Shown piece by piece: positions 1 to 5,722 of a stretch of 6,560 bases of DNA (position 1 is the stretch's first letter; every line of letters starts with the position of its first letter). Origin of the DNA: an uncultured Eubacteriales bacterium (lineage in GTDB: Bacteria > Bacillota > Clostridia > Oscillospirales > CAG-272). Under the pieces are notes generated by a model that was not told the origin of the DNA, ran no database searches, and was given only the letters and a program-made list of their open reading frames with translations. Made by a program: the position numbers and the translations under genes. The stretch lies in the NCBI GenBank assembly GCA_949878535.1, contig CATLAS010000051.1, positions 1 to 6,560 on the forward strand, in the 5' to 3' direction.

Positions 1-1276
1 AGTTCCACATAAGCATATCTGAATGAACGGCCGTGCTCCCTGAGGTAAGCCGTAAATTGATTATGTCGCCTCTGTTTTTCAAAGCATCCATAGGACAGTC
101 AGTTACACGCAATATATTTCCATACCGGCGCATTCCGGGACCAATATAGGAATGTCTGAACTCTATAAGAATATCCTGCTTGATCGCTCGTACCTTGCGG
201 GTTATTTCCTCCATAAGCATATCAATTGCTGTTTCAAGGGATTCCGTGTCTCTTTCAGGATCGGGCAGTCTGGATGTATCTGTAAGATAAAATGAATCCA
301 AAAAGTCAAGCTTTAGTCCGTCCAGATCCCATTCCAAAACAGCCTTTTCATATATATTGGTAAGATATTCCCGAATCTGCTTATATCTGGGATCAAAAAT
401 AAATACAGTTTCATTTGAAGACGGTCCATTCAGCAGCATATGAGAAAACTTGCTGTAAGACTTTGAATAGATCCCCGTATACGGTACGGAAAACCACAAA
501 ATGACTTTCATGTCAAGTGCGTGTATTTGGTCGACAAGTTCTCGCATATCTCTTATTTTGTTCTTTGAAACATTCCAGTCTCCGCAATATGCATATCCCC
601 GATTACTGTCGTCTGTCTGCCATCCATCGTCAATAATAACGCTTTTCATACCGAGGAGCTTTGCCTGTTTGCACTCCTTTATGATTTCGTCAGTAGAAAG
701 ATTCTGATGGAAGCTATACCATAGTGAATCTAATGGCAGCAGGGCAGCGTCGGGAACGTACGCGGCTTTGTATCCGCATGCGTTCTCCCACCAGTCCACC
801 GCATCACGTATACTGTCTTCATAGGCAATGTCCCGCGTATCAAGCCTCAATACTACAGAATACTCACGGATTGGCGAAGTGCCATCCTGCGCAAAAATTT
901 CTACTATACATTCAACTGCCGCCTTCTCCTCACAAATTCCTGTAGAAATTTTAATCGGAGTAACCGGATCGGAAATTGCTATGCACAGCCGGTTCTTTCC
1001 TTGGGATGAAATAAGCGTATGCAGCGGCGCGCCGGAATGGAGCTTTGAATCTGTCTGCATTTTATTCCAGTCAGGATTTATGCTTCTTTCTGTTCGTATC
1101 ACCGGACTCCATGTAGAGTATACATCGTCTGCTTGAAACATCCATTGCAATTTCAGCGGCTGGGGTATTGTGGGGCGGGAAAATTTCACTGAAATTGTTT
1201 TATACTCAATTCCTGCAATATGATTCTCAGAAATATTTACGGTCGCGTCATTCGATGTATTCACGATAATTTCCAT
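1..1276 (-). CDS. GH36-type alpha-galactosidase (melibiase), C-terminus cut by window edge
   Basis: Likely hydrolyses terminal alpha-galactosides. The frame is open from the ATG at 1276 to the left edge, giving 425 residues. The (beta/alpha)8 barrel motifs of clan GH-D/GH36 are visible: V-I-I-D-D-G-W-Q with D216-D217, a strand K-V-I-L-W-F, then D-G-L-K-L-D-F with D324 in the place of the catalytic nucleophile. Further on, R-V-T-D-C-P-M-D-A-L-K-N-R (D393 and D397) is the region that supplies the acid/base, followed by L-R-L-T-S-G and A-V-H-S-D-M-L-M-W near the edge. The N-terminus (MEIIVNTSNDATVN) has no signal peptide, so a cytoplasmic enzyme is expected. The N-terminal beta domain is short: about 200 residues precede DDGWQ, fewer than in the classical ~700-residue GH36 enzymes, which suggests a short GH36 subgroup. 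A purine-rich AGAAAGAG lies about 10 nt before the ATG. It starts 60 bp after the dockerin gene on the same strand with no terminator between, so the two are probably co-transcribed. Family confident; exact substrate inferred. Confidence 0.82.
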   Translation of the reverse strand, partial: MEIIVNTSNDATVNISENHIAGIEYKTISVKFSRPTIPQPLKLQWMFQADDVYSTWSPVIRTERSINPDWNKMQTDSKLHSGAPLHTLISSQGKNRLCIAISDPVTPIKISTGICEEKAAVECIVEIFAQDGTSPIREYSVVLRLDTRDIAYEDSIRDAVDWWENACGYKAAYVPDAALLPLDSLWYSFHQNLSTDEIIKECKQAKLLGMKSVIIDDGWQTDDSNRGYAYCGDWNVSKNKIRDMRELVDQIHALDMKVILWFSVPYTGIYSKSYSKFSHMLLNGPSSNETVFIFDPRYKQIREYLTNIYEKAVLEWDLDGLKLDFLDSFYLTDTSRLPDPERDTESLETAIDMLMEEITRKVRAIKQDILIEFRHSYIGPGMRRYGNILRVTDCPMDALKNRGDIINLRLTSGSTAVHSDMLMWN

Positions 1277-1336
1277 AATTAAAACTCTTTCTTCAATTTG
1301 AAATGGGGTCCGATTCCATCAGAGATTTTCTACCTG

Positions 1337-3403
1337 CTAAGTCAGGGATTTTCTGGCGAGCAGCAGACGAAGAGCGGTAATGTCTGCAGGTGTAATACGT
1401 CCATTTCCATCTACATCACTTGCTGCTATATTGACAGATGTATCCGGGGGGAGCTTGCCGGCAATATATAGGCGCAGCAGTGTGACGTCTGCCGGGGTGA
1501 TTCTGCCATCGCCATTTGCGTCACCAATTTTTACAGCGGGCGCACCGCACACAGTACATGTACCATTTACAAAGGTATGTCCGGTGGCGGGAATGGGTTC
1601 AGCATAGGTATGCCCGCACAGCTTGCAGGTGTAAATATTGCTTCCATCGTGTGTGCAGTCTGCGGGAGTGGCGGAGCATTCGTATTCATGTGTGCAGTTG
1701 GAACGTTCGAGGGCATCGCCAAGGGCTTTGCGGACGTTGTAATATTCTTCTGCATCTGTAGAATAATGTACCATTCCAGTTGTGAGCCGGTCAATCAAAG
1801 GATCTGTACCGGCTGTGCCGGAAACTTCCCGCATCATGGTAAGCATTTGATAATCTTCAATACCGTCTCGCATGGCCTCCATTCGAAGACTGCCCACAGG
1901 ACCATCCAGACCGTATTTTGTACCTGGATACAGCAGGATAGACTCGCCGTGTGCATTGGGATATGCGGCGTTCGATACGTTGTTTTCATAGGGATCTGCT
2001 GTGTCGCCAAGCCAGAAATTTACGAAATTATAGAGGAATCCTTCTACATTGTTGTCAAATTGCTGCCAGAACAAAATCCGCTGTGCGGTTCCATCTGTCT
2101 GCATGTAATAGTTAATATATGGTGCTTCTACATCCCATGAAATGAACCACCAAACCTTTTGTCCGTTTTTCTGCTTTTCTGCCATGCGCTCACGGAAAGT
2201 ACCGTATACAGCATCCCATTTTTCCGGCTGCATGATTTTTGCGCCTGGAACGCTCAATTCCTCCTTGCCGGTGTAAGCAAAGGTTTTAGAGCACCACAGA
2301 TTTACAAAATCACTGTAATATTCGATTTGGTCGATTGTGTCTCCGGATTCCGTTGGATAGTCAATATCGTTGATATATGTAGAAATAAACCAGAAGGGGG
2401 CCGCTGTGTAATCGGGAGCATAGGGGGACACTGCATTTGCGATTTTATTATAATGGGTTTTCAGCGCATCCAAGTCTGCGGGCTTTGCTGCATCGACTAC
2501 ATTGCTGAAATAGTAAGCTTTGTTGAACCGTTTTTCTCCATTTTCCTCATCGTTAAAAAAACCAGTGAAAAGTCTGCGCATGATAGATGTATTTTCAATT
2601 GGATATTGAAAAGAGGTAACACGGGGGTTGTCCATGTATTCCAGTGCTTCCTGGTGAGATAGAGTATATGGCAGAGTATATGCACAGATTCGGTTTTCCA
2701 GCATGTAATCGTAATACACTTTATAAAGCTCTGTACTAGATAGGGAAGTATCTTTATGGGCGCGGGTGAGATAGCCCAAATCCAAGTTTATGCTTGTAGC
2801 ACAGGCAGTTTCTTCGGACAGGGCAAAATCCCATACGTAGGCAAATACAGTCACTTTTTTTACTTCCTGTCCGGCGCTGTTGTGAATAGTAAGTGTACCG
2901 GAGTACCAGCCGGCAGGGGTATCCGCTGTGGTTTTCAGTTTTATCAGAAATGCCTGGGATTTTCCGGCATTCAAATCAAACGCGCCATATGCGGATAGGG
3001 GCGGGATTGCATCCGGAACCATTCCATAGGTTCCACAGTCGTGATAATATTGAATAAACAACTCGCTGCTGACAGCGTCTCCGCTTTCGTTGGTCAACGG
3101 TGTTACGCTTGCCTGCATTCCTGTCTTGTCCGCATCAGCGCACAGTACAAACTGAATATCTTCTATTTCATTTTTCGCCATATAAGCGGCAAAGGTATTC
3201 ATACCACTGCTTTGCGTATCAGAATTGTTGATTTTTCGGCTGCTGTAGTCAAACCACAGCCGAATCGTGCTGTCTTCATATTTTGCCGGTGTCGGCGTAT
3301 AGGAAACGGTGGGGTCATTTGCAGCTGAACCTGCTGTGGCAGCACACAGAATCATGGGAGCGATCATCAGAATCGCAAGTATACATGAAATTGTTTTCTT
3401 CAT
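1337..3403 (-). CDS. Secreted DUF4091/GH123-like protein with C-terminal type I dockerin
   Basis: Exported glycan-active protein of 688 residues. Order of parts, numbered from the ATG at 3403: signal peptide about 1-27 (MKK, hydrophobic core, cleavage near A-T-A-G-S-A-A); an N-terminal beta-sandwich including A-K-N-E-I-E-D-I-Q-F-V-L near 76-87 and P-A-G-W-Y-S-G-T-L-T-I near 163; a linking V-W-D-F; a barrel-like central part; and a DUF4091/GH123-type C-terminal half with I-L-L-Y-P-G at 489-494, G-P-V-G-S-L-R at 501-507 and R-D-G-I-E-D-Y at 512-518. A Cys/His-rich module follows at about 570-622 (C-x2-C-G, I-P-A-T-G-H), then a dockerin at 626-686 with two calcium-binding repeats (D628-N630-D632-T636-D639 and D663-D665-N667-T671-D674). 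The dockerin implies docking to a cohesin, so the protein probably acts in a cellulosome-like complex or on the cell surface. GH123 enzymes are beta-N-acetylgalactosaminidases, but the usual adjacent Asp-Glu is not clear here, so activity and substrate are uncertain. A TTG at 3409 is an alternative start: AAAGGA lies 5 nt before TTG and 11 nt before ATG. The ATG gives the more typical signal peptide. Confidence 0.85.
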   Translation of the reverse strand: MKKTISCILAILMIAPMILCAATAGSAANDPTVSYTPTPAKYEDSTIRLWFDYSSRKINNSDTQSSGMNTFAAYMAKNEIEDIQFVLCADADKTGMQASVTPLTNESGDAVSSELFIQYYHDCGTYGMVPDAIPPLSAYGAFDLNAGKSQAFLIKLKTTADTPAGWYSGTLTIHNSAGQEVKKVTVFAYVWDFALSEETACATSINLDLGYLTRAHKDTSLSSTELYKVYYDYMLENRICAYTLPYTLSHQEALEYMDNPRVTSFQYPIENTSIMRRLFTGFFNDEENGEKRFNKAYYFSNVVDAAKPADLDALKTHYNKIANAVSPYAPDYTAAPFWFISTYINDIDYPTESGDTIDQIEYYSDFVNLWCSKTFAYTGKEELSVPGAKIMQPEKWDAVYGTFRERMAEKQKNGQKVWWFISWDVEAPYINYYMQTDGTAQRILFWQQFDNNVEGFLYNFVNFWLGDTADPYENNVSNAAYPNAHGESILLYPGTKYGLDGPVGSLRMEAMRDGIEDYQMLTMMREVSGTAGTDPLIDRLTTGMVHYSTDAEEYYNVRKALGDALERSNCTHEYECSATPADCTHDGSNIYTCKLCGHTYAEPIPATGHTFVNGTCTVCGAPAVKIGDANGDGRITPADVTLLRLYIAGKLPPDTSVNIAASDVDGNGRITPADITALRLLLARKSLT

Positions 3404-3424
3404 TTCCAAATGGATCCTTTCTGT

Positions 3425-3454
3425 ATATTTATGTATAAAGTATATACAAAATAT
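3425..3454. repeat. Interrupted palindrome over the -10 box, candidate operator
   Basis: On the plus strand the left arm is ATATTT (3425-3430), one unpaired A (3431) and TGTATA (3432-3437). The centre is AAGTA (3438-3442), and the right arm is TATACA (3443-3448) followed by AAATAT (3449-3454). All 12 arm bases pair with a single-base offset. It covers the -10 box and the expected start site, where a repressor would block transcription. The stretch is almost pure A+T, so chance self-complementarity is a real alternative. No regulator gene is in the window to pair it with. Confidence 0.4.
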
Positions 3455-3467
3455 GAAAGGAAGTCAA
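3439..3467 (-). promoter_or_regulatory. Sigma-A promoter of the dockerin/alpha-galactosidase unit
   Basis: Read on the minus strand, the -35 box TTGACT (3467-3462) is followed by a 17-bp spacer and the -10 box TATACT (3444-3439). Each box is one base from consensus and the spacing is optimal. Transcription should begin near 3431-3433, leaving a leader of about 30 nt that holds the AAAGGA ribosome binding site (3415-3420) before the ATG at 3403. The promoter lies in the gap after the DUF1643 stop codon, so the glycan genes need not depend on read-through from the upstream operon. Confidence 0.85.
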
Positions 3468-3487
3468 CCGGAAATTTGTAAGTTATT

Positions 3488-4120
3488 TCATATCCGGGAA
3501 AGCGTTTCCACAAGACTTTCGCAGTAGGTTCGCGCGTCAAAAGGATCCAGCGGTGTGTCTTTTTTCAGGTAAAGTGGATGGTGAGGATGCCCCCGCTTTT
3601 TTGAGCGTGCGCCGGCGGTGTACCAGCGGGCATTATATTTTTCCCCCAATTCGATCATGTCCAGAACACACTGTGGAAGATAGGTGCGCATTTCAATTAC
3701 TGTTCCCCATGCTGCCCAGATGGACGGGGGAACGGCGCACAGCTGCAATACATACTCCAGTGCCTTCAAATTTTCCCGGTGAAGATACAGATTGCAGTCC
3801 CGCTCCATATCCTCTGGCGCAGTGGCACGCTGGGCGTATACGTTGAACATAATAAAGCTGTCATATCCGTTGAAATCAGCAATACGCTGTACGCTTTTCA
3901 GCGTATTATCCAAATGATCCGGCTCGGCCGTAGAAGGATTCACACCGATGGCGATCAGGGGATTTTTGCCGGTGGTGCCTAAAATATATCGGTATTCTGT
4001 ATAAAAATCTGGTACGTACAGCCATGCGTCCGGGTTATATCCGGTATATGTACGATGGGACATGGCGTCTGCAAAAGAGAGTACACCGATTTTGTTGGTT
4101 GTAGATTTTGGAATGTGCAT
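3488..4120 (-). CDS. DUF1643 family protein of unknown function
   Basis: A 210-residue soluble protein matching the DUF1643 pattern. It has Y-R-Y-I-L-G near residue 44, the family's most typical stretch I-G-V-N-P-S-T-A-E near 58-66, D-N-T-L-K-S-V-Q-R near 71, a conserved F-N-V-Y-A-Q-R-A-T-A-P-E-D near 91-103, A-A-W-G near 136-139, and G-H-P-H-H-P-L-Y-L near 177-185. No signal peptide or membrane segment is visible, so it is expected in the cytoplasm. The family has no established biochemical role that I know of; the conserved N-P-S-T-A and H-P-L-Y stretches suggest a ligand or active site, but that is inference. AGGAAAGG lies just upstream of the ATG at 4120 and supports this start. The gene begins 20 bp after the HAD phosphatase stop codon on the same strand, so it is probably translated from a shared mRNA. 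No hairpin with a T-run follows its stop. Confidence 0.85.
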   Translation of the reverse strand: MHIPKSTTNKIGVLSFADAMSHRTYTGYNPDAWLYVPDFYTEYRYILGTTGKNPLIAIGVNPSTAEPDHLDNTLKSVQRIADFNGYDSFIMFNVYAQRATAPEDMERDCNLYLHRENLKALEYVLQLCAVPPSIWAAWGTVIEMRTYLPQCVLDMIELGEKYNARWYTAGARSKKRGHPHHPLYLKKDTPLDPFDARTYCESLVETLSRI

Positions 4121-4140
4121 TGGCCTTTCCTTTCTGCCAC

Positions 4141-4788
4141 TTACGGCTGCAAAATCATATCAGCCAGTTCTCGGGCACTGTCTGCAAAGCGCGTTGCCCC
4201 GGCTGCTGCCAGTTCCTCACGGCTGCGGAATCCCCATGTTATAAAAATACCCTCTACTTTGGCATTCATGGCAGTCATAACATCCACATCCGAGTCTCCT
4301 ACATACAGTGGTCGGCGGCAATTTAGCAAGCGAACCGCCTCCAGAAGAGAACTGGGATCCGGCTTACGGGGGACACCCTCTCTGTCGCCAATAGCCAATG
4401 TGATTTTACCGGGAAAATACTGTTTTGCCAATTTTTTAACAGCAAAGTCTGCTTTGTTGGACACAATTGCTGTAGGAATGTTCTGAGATCGCAGCGTGGT
4501 GAGTAAGTCGGATATACCGTCATATGGTTCTGTATGGTTTTCGCAGTTTTCTTTATAGTGTTTGATAAAGCATTGATGTACGGAATGGATGACTGCTTCA
4601 TCTGTGATGGGGGCAACGGAACGGGTGATCAGCATCAAAACACCGTTGCCGATAAATCTGCGCACTTCTTCCAGAGTGCGTCCGGGAAGCCCGGCGTCGG
4701 CAAGGGCGAAGTTTACGCTGGCAGCCAAGTCTTCCAGCGTATTCAAAAGGGTTCCGTCTAAATCAAAAATAACTGCGTCGTAGTTCAT
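4141..4788 (-). CDS. HAD-superfamily hydrolase, phosphoglycolate phosphatase type
   Basis: A 215-residue cytoplasmic phosphatase of HAD subfamily I, a usual length for Gph/PgmB-like enzymes. All four HAD motifs are present. Motif I is F-D-L-D-G-T-L with nucleophile D9 and acid/base D11; motif II is I-V-S-N-K with S110; motif III is R-K-P-D-P with K142; motif IV is Y-V-G-D-S-D-V-D with D165 and D169, which bind magnesium. A helical cap domain sits between motifs I and II at about residues 17-90. The motif-I sequence and the R-K-P-D-P and G-D-S-x-x-D signatures point to the phosphoglycolate phosphatase/beta-phosphoglucomutase branch. The cap residues do not let me choose the substrate, so gph is only a best guess. 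AAAGG lies 10 nt before the ATG at 4788. It is divergent from tadA and is followed after 20 bp by the DUF1643 gene, with which it probably forms an operon. No clear minus-strand promoter was found upstream. Confidence 0.88.
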   Translation of the reverse strand: MNYDAVIFDLDGTLLNTLEDLAASVNFALADAGLPGRTLEEVRRFIGNGVLMLITRSVAPITDEAVIHSVHQCFIKHYKENCENHTEPYDGISDLLTTLRSQNIPTAIVSNKADFAVKKLAKQYFPGKITLAIGDREGVPRKPDPSSLLEAVRLLNCRRPLYVGDSDVDVMTAMNAKVEGIFITWGFRSREELAAAGATRFADSARELADMILQP

Positions 4789-4814
4789 ATGCTTTTTACC
4801 TTTCTGTAGGTGCC

Positions 4815-4843
4815 TTGACAGTTTTTCTGCTGTACTGTATACT
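4815..4843 (+). promoter_or_regulatory. Near-perfect sigma-A promoter for tadA
   Basis: The -35 box TTGACA (4815-4820) matches consensus exactly. It is followed by a 17-bp spacer and the -10 box TATACT (4838-4843), one base off TATAAT. An A-tract follows, with the start site expected near 4850, so the leader is only about 20 nt. It lies in the 81-bp divergent gap, with the HAD gene starting on the opposite strand at 4788. Confidence 0.88.
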
Positions 4844-4860
4844 AAAAAAAAAGAAAATAA

Positions 4861-4864
4861 GAGG
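4861..4864 (+). promoter_or_regulatory. Ribosome binding site of tadA
   Basis: GAGG sits 5 nt before the ATG at 4870 and fixes that codon as the start, rather than the internal Met at residue 13. With the short predicted leader, the site lies about 10 nt from the mRNA 5' end. Confidence 0.7.
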
Positions 4865-4869
4865 CGTGT

Positions 4870-5364
4870 ATGGAAGAACGGGACAGAGAACGGGATTTAT
4901 ATTTTATGGCGGCTGCTTTGGAAGAAGCCGCTGCGTGTGCAAAGAGAGGGGAAGTACCGGTAGGTGCGGTGATTGTGCGGGAGAATAAAATCCTTGTTCG
5001 CTGTGGTAACGGCAGAGAACAGGAACGGGATGCCACGGCACATGCAGAACTGTCCGCGATCCGGGCAGCCTGCAAACACTTGGGTGGTTGGCATCTGACT
5101 GGCTGCGAATTGTTTGTAACTCTGGAGCCGTGCCCCATGTGTGCGGGTGCCATTGTAAATGCAAGGATCCCTTCCGTTATAATTGGCGCTGGGGACCCCA
5201 AAGCAGGCGCTTTCGGCGGCATGATTGATTTTAACGGTCTTCCTTTGAATCATAAGCCTGCCATTACCTTTGGGGTAATGGAGGCGGAGTGTGCCGCAGT
5301 GCTCACTGCATTTTTCAGGCAGCGTCGTGTCGCAGGTCCCAGATGGAAGAAAAAATCGGTATAG
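4870..5364 (+). CDS. tadA: tRNA-specific adenosine deaminase TadA
   Basis: Deaminates adenosine 34 to inosine in the anticodon of tRNA-Arg(ACG), allowing wobble decoding of CGN codons; usually essential in bacteria. The 164-residue length is normal for the family. The zinc site is complete: H58 in T-A-H-A-E with E60 as the proton shuttle, and C88 and C91 in L-E-P-C-P-M-C-A-G-A. The N-terminal helix (A-L-E-E-A) and E-V-P-V-G-A-V-I-V near 28-36 match the TadA fold, and G-A-x-D-P-K-A-G-A near 106-114 is the segment that in TadA contributes to the tRNA/active-site groove. The C-terminal tail is basic (R-Q-R-R, W-K-K-K), consistent with RNA contact. It stands alone on the plus strand with its own promoter and converges on the gene at 5723. 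No T-rich terminator follows directly; the hairpin-rich element begins 20 bp after the stop. Guanine deaminase or another cytidine deaminase-fold enzyme is unlikely given the motif set. Confidence 0.95.
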   Translation: MEERDRERDLYFMAAALEEAAACAKRGEVPVGAVIVRENKILVRCGNGREQERDATAHAELSAIRAACKHLGGWHLTGCELFVTLEPCPMCAGAIVNARIPSVIIGAGDPKAGAFGGMIDFNGLPLNHKPAITFGVMEAECAAVLTAFFRQRRVAGPRWKKKSV

Positions 5365-5383
5365 GATATTTTCGTAAGGAAGT

Positions 5384-5622
5384 GTAGCACAAATCTTTTA
5401 TAGGTTCCCCCAGTGCAGAGATCCTCACTTCAAAACTATGCCTCCCTTGTGCAAAGGAAGGTGGCTCGCTGTAAGCGAGTCGAAGGGATTGTCTGTAGCA
5501 GTCTGATGATTTTTTGATTCTGCAAAATGAAAGAATGACAATCCCTCACCCGCTTCGCGGGAGCACCCTAGGATCCGCTACGCGGCTCCAGCACAAGGGA
5601 GCCTTAATAAAGTTTGTGCTAC
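5384..5622. repeat. Nested inverted-repeat element, MITE-like, non-coding
   Basis: Three pairs of inverted repeats are nested. The outer pair is GTAGCACAAA at 5384-5393 and its exact complement at 5613-5622. The middle pair is GCCTCCCTTGTGC at 5440-5452 against GCACAAGGGAGCC at 5591-5603 (12 of 13 pair). The inner pair is AGGGATTGTC at 5484-5493 against GACAATCCCT at 5537-5546 (10 of 10). The arms also hold local hairpins: CTCGCT-GTA-AGCGAG (5465-5479), CCCGC-TTC-GCGGG (5549-5561) and GGATCCGC-TAC-GCGGCTCC (5571-5589, one mismatch). No ORF is present. The CTCCCTTGTG...GGGATTGTC pattern resembles multicopy intergenic repeats I associate with Oscillospirales genomes, from memory and not verified. 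It fills the gap between two convergent genes, where a long stem-loop could end transcription from both sides, although no T-run is seen. No target-site duplication was found. Confidence 0.7.
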
Positions 5623-5722
5623 GCTGACGGCTCTCTTTGCGGGGATAACCTTATTGATATGCTCCTTTTGGAACTTGCATAGGGATCTTTATATGGGAGA
5701 GAATAGAGCTATTGTGTGCAGC
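5623..5722. other. Remaining intergenic DNA, nothing recognised
   Basis: These 100 bases between the inverted-repeat element and the stop codon of the gene on the minus strand hold no ORF, clear promoter or hairpin followed by a T-run. No rho-independent terminator for the upstream minus-strand gene was found here. Confidence 0.5.

Noticed and set aside
501..1136. Plus-strand ORFs of 68-102 codons opposite the alpha-galactosidase
   Set aside because: They lie antisense to a clear GH36 frame, have no ribosome binding sites and their translations show no family features.
1277..1336. Possible terminator or promoter between the dockerin gene and the alpha-galactosidase gene
   Set aside because: Only a 4-bp stem (ATGG/CCAT) and a short TTCAA-T-TTGAA are present, with no T-run and no -35/-10 pair at proper spacing.
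1577..2662. Long plus-strand ORFs (up to 187 codons) opposite the dockerin gene
   Set aside because: They are shadows of the minus-strand gene, rich in Cys, Ile and Phe as expected from its complement, with no recognisable domain.
3468..3497. CCGGA...TCCGG inverted repeat at the end of the DUF1643 gene
   Set aside because: The stem is only 5 bp with a 20-nt loop and no T-run, so it is not a credible rho-independent terminator.
4842..5253. Minus-strand ORFs of up to 126 codons opposite tadA
   Set aside because: They fully overlap an unmistakable tadA and show no motifs.
5384..5622. CRISPR array
   Set aside because: The repeats are inverted and nested, not regularly spaced direct repeats with unique spacers.
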